From the NCBI GenBank assembly GCA_911728435.2, contig OU452201.1, positions 27,714,001 through 27,778,000 of the forward strand: DNA of 64,000 nucleotides, given 5' to 3'. Below, piece by piece: positions 23,321 to 34,965 of the stretch. Made by a program: the position numbers and the translations under genes. Position 1 is the stretch's first letter; each line of letters opens with the position of its first letter. Below the pieces are notes generated by a model. It searched no databases. It was not told the origin of the DNA and worked only from the letters and a program-made list of their open reading frames with translations. Source of the DNA: Apoderus coryli (Eukaryota; Arthropoda; Insecta; Coleoptera; Attelabidae).

Positions 23321-23455
23321 ATGTCGACACATGCCTCGGTCTGGTTATACTGAATTAAGCTCAGACCCTGCTAAATTAAACAAAATCCGTTGTGTAGGTA
23401 ACACCAGTAATTTTGTCCGCTATGCCACGAAATTATTTTTCATAACATATATTGT

Positions 23456-24026
23456 TTGGGATAATTTACGGATGCTACCACAAACTTTCTCACACATCTC
23501 TACTGTTAGCTTAGCATACACAAAAAGCTCTAACTTAGTTGTGCTTAATGCACGAACTTCAGAGATTAAATTTTATTTTAATTTTTGGTATTTTTGCTTT
23601 ATCATTCTAATAGCAAATTTTACACACAACCACACAAACACTGAAAATAAATATGACACAACTAAAAAAACCCTTTCGTAATTTACGACATATAATATTA
23701 TATATAAAACTGAAATATAGTTGTGATTTATTATTAAATCTGTGTTCAACAAAATGTGTGTGCAGAATCTGGAATTTTATTGAATTTCAGAATATACGTA
23801 GTTGGGCTATGTTATAATATGTGTGAAACTGTGTATTTACATGGATTCTATGATTTGTTGGTACAATGGGAATTTTATTTTAGATGATTTGAATATTAGG
23901 CACCTATTGTATGGGTAGATAAATAACATAAAGAAGATATTTTACTTTCCCGAGCCATGGAAAGTATTATAAAGGCGATAAAAGAATTTGAGATAAAGAG
24001 GAATATACCTATTTTGAAGTACCCTT
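23456..24026. other. No recognisable gene
   Basis: AT-rich sequence. A small hairpin ACTTTCCCGAGCCATGGAAAGT-like element lies near 23944-23965, resembling the one upstream of the SINE-like repeat at 33410-33435. Confidence 0.35.
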
Positions 24027-24150
24027 AGACGATTAAGATACTTTCCAGATGGAAGTCTGTACCTATGTATTCTTCGTCGATAGCGCCTAAGCGCTTCAAC
24101 CAACTGGGTTAAATTTTGGTATATGAGGTTGGGGAAGATGAACCGAATAG
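24027..24150 (-). repeat. Dispersed repeat, copy 2 (inverted)
   Basis: Reverse-complement counterpart of 4262-4480, sharing ATACCAAAATTTA, GGCGCTATCG and AGAATACATA in the same order. It ends just before the truncated start of the LINE at 24178. Confidence 0.7.
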
Positions 24151-24430
24151 TTTCTGGTCGTATGGTTGCTCTATGTACTTTCCATAAACATAGAGTCTAT
24201 GTCTCAAAGTAATGCCAAAGACATTTACGGTCTTAGCAAATCGCGTGTTAAAATACTCAGATATGGATTAATTAGACCATTATGTATAATTATTAATAAA
24301 TGTTTTGATTTACAACAATACCCAAATAAATTGAAATTTAGCAGATTGACACCTATTTTCAAAAAGGGCGACCCTGTAGAGGTGAGCAATTATCGTCCTA
24401 TCTCTGTTACCAATCCTCTCTAAGCCAATA

Positions 24431-25723
24431 CGAGGGTTGCTTTTTATATTTCGGAATTAGAGAACAGAAACAAATATTAATCATCGAAAATCACTTTATT
24501 GTTTTCAAAATATTCCCCATGAAGATCTATACACTTTCGCATGCGTTTGAACCAATTGTCGAAGCACTTTTGCTCCTCTGATTGAGGTATCTCCAAAACA
24601 TGCATTCTGAATGCAGCAACCGCTTCTTCAGGTGTCGAAAAACGTTGACCTCTCAGTTTGTTTTTTACGTACGGGAATAAAAAGAAGTCATTTGGTGCCA
24701 AGTCAGGACTATACGGCGGATGACTCAACAAATCGATATATTGGGTGCTCAAAAATGCAGTTGTTTGAGCCGATGTGTGAGAGCTCGCATTGGCGTGGTG
24801 AAGAGTGATCCGTCTACGGCTGTTGGTTTTCCTGATTTCTTGGAAGACAACTGGCAAACAAATGGTAGTGTATCACTCAGAATTGACTGTTCTGCGTTGT
24901 TCTAGTGGTACCGTTGCGACATGTCCAGTTTCCGAAAAAACAGGCGACCATTTGCTTGGAAGTGCTTCGTGCGCGAACAACTTTTGTTCTCATCTTGAAA
25001 CACCCATACAGTCGACTGCTGTTTACTTTCGTGCTCATAGGCGTAAATCCACGATTCATCACCTGTCACCATGTCATAGACGTGTTTTGAAGCACCGCGA
25101 TCGTATTTTTTGAGCATTTCTTTCGACCAATCGACACGAGCCTTTTTTTTGAGCGATTGACAAATTTTGTGGGATCCAACGCGAACAAATTTTTTTGACA
25201 GTCAAATGTTTATGCAATATAGAATGTATGCTGGGTCCCACTAATGCCTAAGGTTGTCTCAATCTCTTGATAGGTCACATGACGATCTTGCAATATCAGT
25301 TCACGCACAGCATCAGCAGCAGCAATGGTTTTCGGAAAAACAACTGATTTTGGACGACCTTCACGAAATTCGTCTTGGATTGAACTACGACCACGATTGA
25401 ATTCACCATATCATCGATAAACACTGGTCTTTGATGGAGCTTCATCGCCAAAAATTGATTTAAGTTCATCCATGCACTGTTGCTGAGTAAATACACGTTG
25501 AAAGTTGTAAAAAATAATCGCACGAAAGTGTTCACGATTTAATTCTATTTTTTAGGCCGAGATGAATCTTTTAAGTTACTGTAAACAACACAAATAGCGC
25601 TCATATATCAAAACGTTCTTACTACGTATAACCTCAAAAATGTCCAACTTTACGATAGAGCTGTCAGTTGTCAGATTGCATCACCAGGGTTGCCAAATCC
25701 CGAAATATAAAAAGCAACCCTCG
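24431..25723 (-). mobile_element. mariner (D,D34D) element, dead
   Basis: The ends CGAGGGTTGCTTTTTATATT and its inverse (AATATAAAAAGCAACCCTCG) are flanked by TA duplications at 24429-24430 and 25724-25725. The total length of 1293 bp is standard for mariner. One decayed transposase gene runs on the minus strand. Confidence 0.95.
24477..25548 (-). pseudogene. mariner transposase, inactivated
   Basis: N-terminal helix-turn-helix segment (about 25548-25200) reads in pieces (TQQQCMDELKSIFGDEAPSK; GRPKSVVFPKTIAAADAVRE). The expected start ATG is ATA at 25546-25548. The catalytic domain shows MVTGDESWIYAYE with the first Asp. The second motif reads LHHANASSHTSAQ instead of HDN, so the second catalytic Asp is replaced by Ala. 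The third motif PPYSPDLAPNDFFLF is intact, with 34 residues between the last two positions. The C-terminus (FDNWFKRMRKCIDLHGEYFE) is normal. Several frameshifts break the gene near 24860-24905 and 25120-25300. Confidence 0.93.
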
Positions 25724-25990
25724 TAGAACTGCCGTTTAATAACAGATTATACAATTTTTTTGAAAAATACAAACTAATTTCAGACATACCGTATGGGTAT
25801 CAAAAACGAAAACCCCCTAAACAAGCGTTGACAAAATTGGTGCAATTAATAATAGCCACAATGGAGAAAGGAAATGTACTGACAGCTGCGTTTTGTGATC
25901 TCTCTAGGGCATTTGACAGTGTTTAGTATGCAGTTCTTTAAAGTAAACTTAAATATAGAGAGTTAGAGAGAGAATATATACAGAATTCCT

Positions 25991-26980
25991 TCATCAAAAT
26001 ATCTACATTATAATAATTATTATTACATCGTTAAAGTAAATTATATACTCAAATACTTATATTTATTGGGGTTTTTCGACACTATTTAGATCTAACGCTT
26101 CTCTATTCTCCTGTGCTCTTCAGAATTCCTAAAATTTAATATTGTTTCTTTAAAACTTACGCTATGAATATTGTCCAAATATGTAATGTGTTTCATTAGC
26201 ATCTTGTCCTGAGCTAATTCACAGTGGAAATTCCTCAAGTGTCTATTTCTTGTGCTACTGGTAGAAAAGCTGAGTCAATGTAATTTATCATTATCCCATC
26301 CTACAAAACGTTAATACAAATATTATATTATGTTTTTATATCAACAAAAAAGTAAGTACCTACATACCTTTTTAGTTTCCGATTCCATAATGCAGTAATA
26401 TTCGCAACTACAACTTACGAATTATTATTTTATATTTAGCAATAAGAATTGCTGTTATAAACAAGTGTTTTATTTTGCTGTATATCTCGTAACAGATGCA
26501 GATCACTAGCTTATGGCGCCAAAACATTCAAAACAGCAAAAACAAAGCGAAAGGCACGCCACCGATCCGCGACGATCACCCATGGCAAAGATTAATCTAC
26601 ACAATAGATAGTCAGCCCAATGCATTAAAATGAGAACATCTCTAAGTATGCCAGCCACTACGTGGCGTAGACTAGCGTGTAAAGCATAGAGCAGTATTGT
26701 CACAGCCAGAAACCGTTTTGTAGTTTATTAATATCAGAAACAAAACGCAACGTATAACAATTATTTACATCATTTGCAACAGTTATGCACCGACAATGCT
26801 GTATTGTCAGAGAGAGAGATTGATGAAATTCTGTATTAATCTGGAGGGGATACGTAGGGAGGGTAGAAAAAAAAACAAGCGAATGTGGTGTGTGTCGTGC
26901 TGTTGCCGATTCGTCGGTAAAAGAAACACACAGGGTGATTTATTACAAGTACAGTATTGAAATAAAAGCCTTATCTCTAT
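25991..26980. other. No recognisable gene; contains a short shared word
   Basis: AT-rich with a less AT-rich part at 26500-26650. A segment at about 26578-26617 is the reverse complement of 38526-38565 (GCTGACTATCTATTGTGTAG and following bases), indicating a small shared repeat of unknown type. Confidence 0.4.
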
Positions 26981-26984
26981 GAAT

Positions 26985-27245
26985 TAAATTTAATATAATA
27001 ATATTTAATCCATGTCATACATGTTTCAAGACTAGACCAGTCCCATGATCAGTGGCGAACAATCATTAAATGAAAAGCTTTTAGATAGAAACATACTTCT
27101 GGCTCCATTGTAATAATTTGTTGATGTATATAAAAAAATCTAAATATCTAAAAGCTAAAAGCTTTTGATTTAATTATTGCTCGCCACTGTTTATGGGACT
27201 GGTCTAGTCTTGAAACATGTTGTATGGCATGGATTAATGATTATT
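26985..27245. repeat. Foldback MITE with internal CAGTGGCGA ends
   Basis: Nearly complete inverted repeat. ATTTAATCCATG, CATGTTTCAAGACTAGACCA and GTCCCAT on the left recur inverted on the right; inside them are CAGTGGCGAACAAT and ATTGCTCGCCACTG. The inner ends look hAT-like, but the flanks are part of the palindrome, so no independent 8-bp duplication can be shown. Confidence 0.7.
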
Positions 27246-27723
27246 AGGTATATTAAATTTATTTCGTGGATATTAGACTTTTATACCAATACCGAAATCA
27301 AGTAGGTATTAATGTACATTATTCTTTGTCAAAATTATAACTCCACTTAAGAATTGACTAGATACTTTTTCAATTTATTACATATATTTTAAATATTTCA
27401 CGTAGACAATGTGGCAAAGATGTAACAAGATTGTTGTAGATCTTATAATACCTATAATAAAAAAATTATCAGTGCTACCTATATTATATTAGGTATACAT
27501 ATTATGGTTGTTTTCATACCTACTGATTTTGTTTTGAAGAGAATTACCTAATATATTAAATTAAATTTAATCTTTGGCTGCGTAGTTATTTTTTTTGTGA
27601 ATATTTTTTAACTTATTTTGTGTTTTTCTAATTTTAGACTAATTATATTATTTTGTGTTGTGTTTTTTTTTTATTTGAGAAACTTCCTAGTTAGTGACTA
27701 AATAATTTTTGTGTTTTGTGAAA
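27246..27723. other. Upstream region of the THAP/P-type gene; no TIR found
   Basis: AT-rich. I looked for a P-type terminal inverted repeat here against 33258-33450 and found none by eye. A promoter is expected but no element could be fixed. Confidence 0.35.
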
Positions 27724-30700
27724 ATGGAAAGAAACAATTCGAAATTAAGTCGTAACCAATGTGCTTTTCGAAATTGTAACAACAGTTACAGAAACAATCG
27801 AGAGGTACATTTCTTTCGATTTCCTAAAGAAGAAGATCGATGCAGAAAATGGGTTATAAATTCAGGTATAAGTTCCACTTTATAGGTTTAGGTACTTAAA
27901 TTTTACTTCTTTTTAATGTTTCTTCGGGTAAATAATAAGTTCGGTAGGAATAGGGCTTTGGGTATCAAACAAAAAAGATAGAAAATAGAAATTTGACATA
28001 GGGGTAGTTCTAAGCATTTACAAGTTTGTGACGTGTAGCGATTTTCGATGCCGCCCCCGGAGGTATACATGAGGGCGGCGCAATGCCGTTTTAAATATCT
28101 CGTTTCGCTTTCTTGGAAAATAAAAAATTATAACTGATAACTGACACTTAGTACTTAACCCATTAATCCCCAACGTTGCGTAAACGAAACATTTTTTAAA
28201 TTTTTTTTTCCAATGTGCCAGTAAAAAAAATACTTTTTTGTTGCTACAATTTTTTCAAAATACAACAAAGACTTTACGTTTTAAGAAATATGTCGACAGA
28301 GTTAAGATATTTATTTTGTGCGAATTTATGAACTCGCAACATTTTGAGATTTATCATTTCATATATTCGTCAATCTATTTGTCTGACACAGAAACGGATG
28401 AGATATTTCAAATTATGGATTTAGATTCCCATGATCTTTAGTAAAAAGGGCGTTATATGATATTTTACAAAACATGTATAGTTTTTGCATATCGGATCAT
28501 TTTTCCTAATGTTGCGTATACGCAACGTTGGGAATTCCGGTAAGAAGGCGCCATAATGTCGCGCCCTTCGCTGACCCACAATTAGGTAGCATTTATTTTG
28601 TTTCTTATATAATTTGTGTGTGATTCTTCTTAGTGAGTGTCAACAAAGATACTAAGTTATAATTATTGTGATTTAAAATTATATTATATATAAAATATAA
28701 AGTGAAGCTCTGGAAAATATTGACTTGAAGTAAGTGATAATTATGGTTCTGTTTGTTAATTTTTTTTTAAATAATTTGTTTGGTTATAATGATGTCTTGG
28801 AAAAACAGAATGCCTTAGTTATCTGCTGAGCTTTTAGCTATATTGGAGGAGGATGAGGATTTACTGCAGACTGATACCGTGGATGCAGTATATATTCCGC
28901 CACCCGTAGATGCACTTACAGACGAAGAGGAGCTTGACGAAAATATATGTGAAAACGTTGAAGATTTATCAGATGTTGCGGGGACCTACGAAATACACGC
29001 AAATTTGCCTGATACTTCTGAAGCCTTAGATGATGAATCTTTACCGTCAAATTCAAAAAAAGCAAAACTATGTGCAAAAAATATAAAAATGAAGTCGAAG
29101 AAAACTCTACCGAAGTGGAGAAAAGAGACCCCAATATATACAACAGGACCACATAATGAAGAAAATAATATCTTGGAACAAATTGAAAACAGAGTTTGTG
29201 GAAAAAGCCCTTTTGAAGTTTTTTCCTTGTACTTCAGTGACGAAGTTTGGGAAAAAATAATATATTATACTCGTAGAAGAAAATATGCTCACGACAATAA
29301 TAGGCATTCATTTGATATTGATAAAACAAGCCTAAAGCGATTTTTCGGCATACTCATTTTTTCGGGATACCATACGGTTACCAGCTACAAAACTCTATTG
29401 GTCAAAAGACAACAAAGCAAGAAGAAGATGCTGACAGTGTAAAAACAACACAATATACATGTGTGCTAAATTTAAGGTGCATCTTCACACAAACTGTTTT
29501 GAAATATTTCACACTAAGTAGTAGTAGTATTTGTTTACCGTAAATCCCAATGTTGCGTATACGCAACATTTTTTTGTAAGAAAACTAAAAACTTGTATTT
29601 TTTTTTAACCTGATAAACAGTTATTTGGACATAGGTTTAATAATAAAATAAACTAAAATCACCGAAATTGTTTGATTTTCCAAGCTTGGGAATTAATGGG
29701 TTAATACGTGGGCGTAAGAGGTAAGCTCACTTCACAGGTTCTCGGCCTTTTAACAGAAAAACTGACTTTTTGGACAAATTAGACATGGAACATCATATCA
29801 TAACCATATTTTGTGTAACACATGTAGTTTTCGATATACAAGATCGATTTAAACACTTTTTGGACCCCTCTCGAAAAATTATTTTTTTTTGTTTCTGTAG
29901 TTAGTCAACGCCTTAAATTTATGTCAAAATTAACCCTTATTTACAAATATTTCAAAAACTACTGCACCTAGGCAACCCGTATGTCATTTTTCTTGTCCTT
30001 TAGAGCGGCATTTATATATGTTAAAATATACAGAGTGTCGCATCAAGAAAAAGCAGGTTTGGTCCGCTGCGCGTTTGTGAACTACCCTATGTAATTAAAA
30101 ACATTTTTGGTTGTAGATCTCTTCAGGTCCTAAAATTTTGTAAAGGATTTTTTTGTCTATCGCTTATAGATTGAGCTAGCTATCTTCCGCCCACACACTA
30201 ATGGGCCACCCTGTATATTATATAACGCTTAATAGCTGTATATCTAGAAATATCAAATATCGAGAGCGTTATAGAAAGATTTAATGTAATGAGGTTAGTT
30301 TTTAAAATGATATAAATCTAAGTATATAGGTTAAAAAAAAAATTTCATAGGTTTACACATTGTTTGTTTTGTTTATTAAGGCATCAAAACGGAAATTTTA
30401 ATTGAATCTACTTAGAAGTTTGGTATATTAAAGACTAATAACATAATCGCGTAAGTTAACCCTATACCAAAATTACAGGGTGTGCAAAAATCCCCATAAC
30501 AATAAATTTTTTAATAACGCTCTCGATCTTTGATATTTCTAAAAATAAAACTTTGTAAAAAGATGTACTAGTTTTATCAGAATACTATCTTAAACTTACT
30601 AAGTACTTATGTAAATAATATATTATTTTTTTTTCATTAATTGGTCGTGTTGATTTATACATAGGTGAAAGCATTAAGCTATGAAATATGCTAATGTGTT

Positions 30701-33257
30701 CTTTTGTTATTTAGGAGACGCGGAGCTTCTACATTTATCGCCTGAAAAACTATACGAAAGAAAACGCGTGTGCAGTGTACATTTTGTCGAAAACGATTTT
30801 GTAAATCCGCAAAAAAGAAATAGACTTAATTACTTCGCGGTTCCGCAAAACTATAAAGAGACACTAGACTTGACTGAATCTTTAGTAGTTGTCCCACCAT
30901 TGAAGACATATAGTAATTCAAAAATAAATAATTCGCCACGTGATTCTTCAATGGTAGCTGTTGAGCTAAGTAGTTCAAACCAAACAACACACATGTCGCC
31001 ACAACGGAACACATACTTGGAAGCCATTTCAGATATGCCTACACCATCTCCAAGAACTAAAATGTTACGACGACGACGTGTTCTTTTTCCGAAAATTTCG
31101 ACAAATTCCTCTGTATCACAATTTAAAAATCTTCTTTCCATACAAAAACGTCAATTGCGTAAGAAAAATTTGACGATTGCAAAACTGAGGCAACAGTTAC
31201 GCATGCAAAGCAAAATGCGTGAAAGAAAAACAAGTGTTGATATGTTTAGTCTCAAATCAAAATATGCCGAAGCACTTGTTAATATGCAGATACACCACAA
31301 ACCTGGTCGTCCCTGGACAGAAACTGAAAAGGACTTGAGTCTTTTGTCCTATTATAAATCCCCAAGCGCCTATAAATATTGGCGAAACAATTTAAAAATC
31401 TCTATGCCCAGTGTGTCCACTATTCGAGCCTGGATTAGTGACATTCCGTGCCTAGCTGGTTTTAATGAGGGTATTATTGAAGAACTTAAACGAAAAGTAT
31501 CTACCATGGAAGAAAATGAAAAATATTGCACTCTAATTTTTGACGAAATTTCTATAAAAAAATACCTTCAATATTCGGCAAAATATGATAAAATCGAAGG
31601 TTTTCATGACCACGGTGGGAACACAAGGAAAAACATGTTTGGTAGTCAAACAATGCTTTTTTTGTTACGAGGAATATACAAAAATTGGAAATATCCGCTA
31701 GCATATTTTGTTTCTGCAACGGCAATGTCGGGCAAAGATCTTAGGCCTAATTTAGAAAATGCGTTAACAATTCTTTTAGATATTGGCCTAAAAGTTGTAG
31801 CCGTCGTTTGCGATCAAGGCAAAAACAACCAATCCGCAATGAAAGCTCTAGGGGTGACCAGAGATAAGCCGTTTTTTTATATTGGCCAATCAAAAATATT
31901 TTCAATATACGATGCTTTACATTTGATAAAAAATTTTAGAAATAATTTTCTGCATAACAGGTATTTGTTTAAAAACAATTTAGTAAATTTTGATGACATA
32001 AGAAACGCATATAGGATTGACCAAAATAGTACTTCAAGCAGAAGTATGATTAAAATTAGTGAAGCCCATCTTAACCCAGATAATTTCCAAAAAATGAGTT
32101 GTAAATTGGCTACTCAAGTATTTAGTAATTCTGTCGCCGCAGCTATAAGAACTGCAGTTAGTACTAATGAATTAGTGTCGCCGACTGCATTGCATACCGC
32201 AGATTTTATTCAATTTGTTAATAATTTATTTGACACGTTAAATAGTAAAGAGCTCTTCGCGAAGAACCCATATGCTTCTGCCCTTTATAATGAAAGACCC
32301 ATAATACAAGAAACTATGGAAGGCGCTATTGAAGTAGTGCTGACGTTAGCAAAAGAAGGCAAAGTTGGAGTGTATAGTAGACCTGATTGCTTCGATGGGA
32401 TGATACAATCTTTAAAAGCAGTTCTTGGGATTTATGAAGAAAATAAAAAATTTGGGTTTCACTACTTATTGACCAATAGATTAAACCAAGATCCAATAGA
32501 AAATAAATTCTCTTCATTTAGGCAACGTGGTGGTTATAATCCTAATCCCACAGTAAGAACGTTTCGAACTACATTTCGTTTATCGCTTAAGGTAAATCTT
32601 TTAAAACCTACAAATATTTCATCGAATTGTGAAGACGATGAAGAAAGTACTACTCGTATATGTCCGTCATCTGATGTGATGGCTCCGTTTCAGCTTGCAC
32701 AAGTTGAAGTCCGTACTATGCCAGATACATCATCACCGGCACCTTCTAGTATTTCAGTGAGTTGTGGCTCTGAAGTACCAAAAAGAACAAAAGTTACTTT
32801 ACAGGATTGTTCTGACACTTACTTTGCAGGCTATTTAATCAATAAAACATTAAATAAATTTAATAATTGCACAAATTGTGCAACTCACCTAATTGATGCG
32901 TCAAACATACTTGGGGATAAAAATCAATTATTAATTTTAAACAAGACATATCGTAATGTGTCAACTGGCTTGAAAAAACCAGTCCCTCGGTTAGTAGTTT
33001 TTGTGAAAAAATGTTTAGTTTACATACATAAAGTTTTAAATAATAGTCCACACAGAAATAATCTTTCTCAATATATAAAAGAAAAAATTTTAAGAAATTT
33101 TATTGCGATATTTCCCCCAGCATGTGAACATCATACCGCATATTTTATTGATTTAATGATTCGGACAAAAATATATAAGGAATGTATATGGAGAACATCT
33201 TTTTCAAAAAAAACTATTAGAAGAAAACGAAAGGTAGATATTCTACAAAATTTGTAA
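27724..33257 (+). CDS. THAP-domain P-element-type transposase (THAP9-like), two exons
   Basis: Joining 27724-27865 and 30715-33257 across a GT-AG intron gives 894 residues with no internal stop. The join is supported by the THAP zinc finger, which only becomes complete when spliced: C13 and C18 in exon 1; C67 and H70 (VCSVHF) plus the AVP box (89-91) in exon 2. A basic/coiled segment follows (about 165-210, RKKNLTIAKLRQQLRMQSK). The P-type RNase H-like catalytic region has LIFDEI (D324), VVCDQGKNN (D414) and NQDPIENKFSSFR (D640, E643), with the GTP-binding-like insertion between them. The C-terminal CxxC-containing end (FAGYLINKTLNKFNNCTNC) is typical. It may be a transposon gene or a domesticated one: no TIRs or duplications were found. 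The intron hosts other transposons. Confidence 0.9.
28159..29700 (+). mobile_element. piggyBac element, internally deleted
   Basis: TTAA is duplicated at 28155-28158 and 29701-29704. The ends CCCATTAATCCCCAACG and ..CTTGGGAATTAATGGG are inverted. Subterminal palindromes GTTGCGTATACGCAAC occur at about 28511-28526 and 29550-29565, and a half-degenerate one lies near the left end (GTTGCGTAAACGAAAC). It sits in the intron of the P-type gene, on the same strand. Confidence 0.93.
28810..29442 (+). pseudogene. piggyBac transposase N-terminus, truncated
   Basis: The reading starts MP then an in-frame TAG (28816-28818) then LSAELLAILEEDEDLL, the usual acidic N-terminus. KWRKETPIYTTGPHNEE, SPFEVFSLYFSDEVWEKI and FFGILIFSGYHTVTSYKTLL follow, the start of the PGBD-type transposase domain. 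It then ends with QQSKKKMLTV. The catalytic aspartates and the C-terminal Cys-rich domain are deleted. It cannot be functional. Confidence 0.92.
29705..30028. other. Intron sequence, nothing recognised
   Basis: AT-rich, no repeat boundary or coding signal seen. Confidence 0.3.
30029..30560. repeat. Small MITEs with TACAG..GT-type ends
   Basis: A first unit runs from ATACAGAGTGTCGCATC to GGGCCACCCTGTATATTA (30029-30219). A second inverted pair, AGAAATATCAAATATCGAGAGC (about 30247) and GCTCTCGATCTTTGATATTTC (about 30519), flanks 30244-30548, with an internal TACAGGGTGTGC. Both resemble mariner-type non-autonomous ends. The boundaries overlap and may be nested. Confidence 0.5.
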
Positions 33258-34725
33258 TATTTCTGCATTTTGTTTTTAAATTCATTTTTTGTCTTTAACG
33301 ATCAATACATCTTTTAATGATATTTAGCATTCTCTAAATATTTACAAACGAGTCTTTGTGTTTTTTTCAATTTAGAGTAATATGTATTTTGAACTTTCCG
33401 ATGGAAATTATTGGTTACTTCCCGGACCCAGGGAAAGTATTTCTAAAATATATGACCCGCGTAACGAAACAGAAATTTAATTTATTCCAATAAACTAACC
33501 TAACAAACTAACTACTTTATTCAAAAATTAGAAATTAAAAAAATAGGTCTAGGCAAGTGTCAAAACAAAACACTCCAAAATGTATGGGGAATCTAAAAAT
33601 ATAATAATATAGATAAAATTGGTATCAACTTCCGGTATTACCGGACGTCGCACAATTATAACAATATTTTATAGACTGATAATTAGATGACTAACTAACA
33701 TTTTGAAAACAATTTTTTCCAAAACTTCTAATGTACCAACGACCAGTAATCACCCTATCTGTCCTATGTAAAATAAAAATTTGTCGTTTATTATTTAAAC
33801 TATCTGTGTTATCCAATAAATTATTCTTACTGAAAAATTTTTCTTATAATATTTTGGCTATACTTATAGCCTGCAAAATAATTGTCAGCACGCAGTCTTA
33901 CAAAGTAATCTTAAAAGAATGAGGTTGAATCTCTAAATGTTTCGCACTAAAACTACTACTGCAGTAGGAGTTGAATTTGAGGTTGCAATAATTGATCTGA
34001 GTGTTATGAGGTCATTGCTGCTTCACAATTGGAAGATGATAGTGGTTTTAAAAGATTTGCTACTCTTCAAGATATTCGAAATGGTGATCTGAAATGTATA
34101 GCAGTTGGATTACCATTGTATCCATCTCTAATATATATAATATATGTAAACTTATTTTCGATTGGATATTGGTTAAGTCATTAAAATTTGTAGCCCAATT
34201 TTTCTTAATCCTCATACAAACACAAAATTGATTCCATCTTCCATTTTTTTTAGTAGATTTTCGAAGTAATTGCACAAGTGCATCAAAATTACCGATAATT
34301 TTACATGACAGCGTTTGAATGTAGTTTTTCCAAGACAACACGCTCGAATGCAAAATTATCTGGTTATTTTGATGCACGAGTGTAATTCGGGGGAATATTT
34401 CCCGAATACTGTCGCCACACGTATTGTCTGTTGTGTTTGGTGTTCTTTGGTTCGCTTTCCATCACTTTATTTTCTATAATTCCCAATGAATCACATCCGA
34501 ATCGAGACATTTTTAAAAATATTTTTTGACTTTACTTGTCAAACTGATTTTATTATTAATTATCATGGATTCACAATGAGATTACCGTGGATACGTAAAC
34601 AATGCAATCAAAGATTAATCTTTGATGCAATTATCGCAGTGCTCTTTCGGTTTCTACAGTGCAGTTACCGCTGTAATCAATCGATAATTGCACTGCTCTC
34701 ATAGGATTTTTTACACATGAGGGAA
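33258..34725. other. 3' flank of the P-type gene and SINE-like piece; no further gene
   Basis: 33420-33545 is a partial copy of the SINE-like repeat (GACCCGCGTAACGAAACAG; AACAAACTAACTACTTTATT). Open frames at 34060-34377 (minus) and 34486-34704 have no recognisable motif. A palindrome CAAAGATTAATCTTTG lies at about 34609-34624. Confidence 0.4.
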
Positions 34726-34729
34726 ATAT

Positions 34730-34965
34730 TCAAAAAAATCAGTTGTGTCGCCCCAAAACTTTCTCGACAAGATATAATGTAATCAAAAATATAGGCATGA
34801 CCTGCGTAACGAAACAGAATTTTAATAATTATTATTATTATAATTGTATTATATTAATTATTTCCAATAAACTAATGTAACAAACTAACTACTTTATTAA
34901 AAAATTAGAAAACAAAATATTGGCAGAACTGGGACTCGAACCCATGACGGTGCCTAATAATAATA
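34730..34965 (-). repeat. SINE-like repeat, best copy, tRNA-type B box
   Basis: The plus strand ends CTGGGACTCGAACCCATGAC. Its inverse, GGGTTCGAGTCCCAG, matches the RNA polymerase III B box and tRNA 3' half. Upstream on the plus strand are ACAAGATATAATG, GACCTGCGTAACGAAACAG and AACAAACTAACTACTTTATT, shared with the other copies. No A box or cloverleaf could be built, so it is not called a tRNA gene. Confidence 0.65.

Larger units (their letters stand above)
21953..23455. repeat. Inverted-repeat unit with hammerhead motif in each arm
   Basis: 21953-22106 and the right arm 23270-23455 are inverse copies: TTTCGTGGCATAGCGGACAA faces TTGTCCGCTATGCCACGAAA, and GACGAATTC faces GAATTCGTC. Inner stems (TACCATAGTCGTTGCCCATC and its inverse) lie at 23108-23275. 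The left arm is interrupted by a separate element (22107-23087). A diverged second copy lies at 44325-44680. The arrangement resembles inverted PLE terminal repeats; no coding part remains. Confidence 0.75.
24178..25990 (+). pseudogene. LINE reverse transcriptase fragment split by a mariner element
   Basis: 24178-24428 reads SNAKDIYGLSKSRVKILRYG to LTPIFKKGDPVEVSNYRPIS, the RT fingers region. After the mariner (24431-25723) the frame resumes with RLYNFFEKYKLISDIPYGYQ and QLIIATMEKG, then CDLSRAFDSV, the first catalytic-Asp motif, followed by a stop near 25924 and decay. Both halves together cover only about one third of an RT. There is no endonuclease upstream and no YADD downstream, so the copy is truncated at both ends. 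The insertion target TA is present on both sides of the mariner. Confidence 0.88.
27866..30714 (+). other. Intron of the P-type transposase gene, loaded with transposons
   Basis: Donor TTCAG|GTATAAG at 27865/27866 and acceptor TTTGTTATTTAG| at 30714. It splits the THAP domain after residue 47 (phase 1). It carries a piggyBac remnant (28159-29700) and one or two small MITEs (30029-30560). Without these it would be roughly 0.8-1 kb. Confidence 0.85.

Noticed and set aside
34060..34377. 105-codon open frame on the minus strand
   Set aside because: No known motif, no splice context and AT-rich codon content as expected by chance.
34936..34955. tRNA gene suggested by CTGGGACTCGAACCC
   Set aside because: Only the B-box/TΨC side is tRNA-like; no acceptor stem, D arm or anticodon arm could be paired, and the block recurs in a repeat family.
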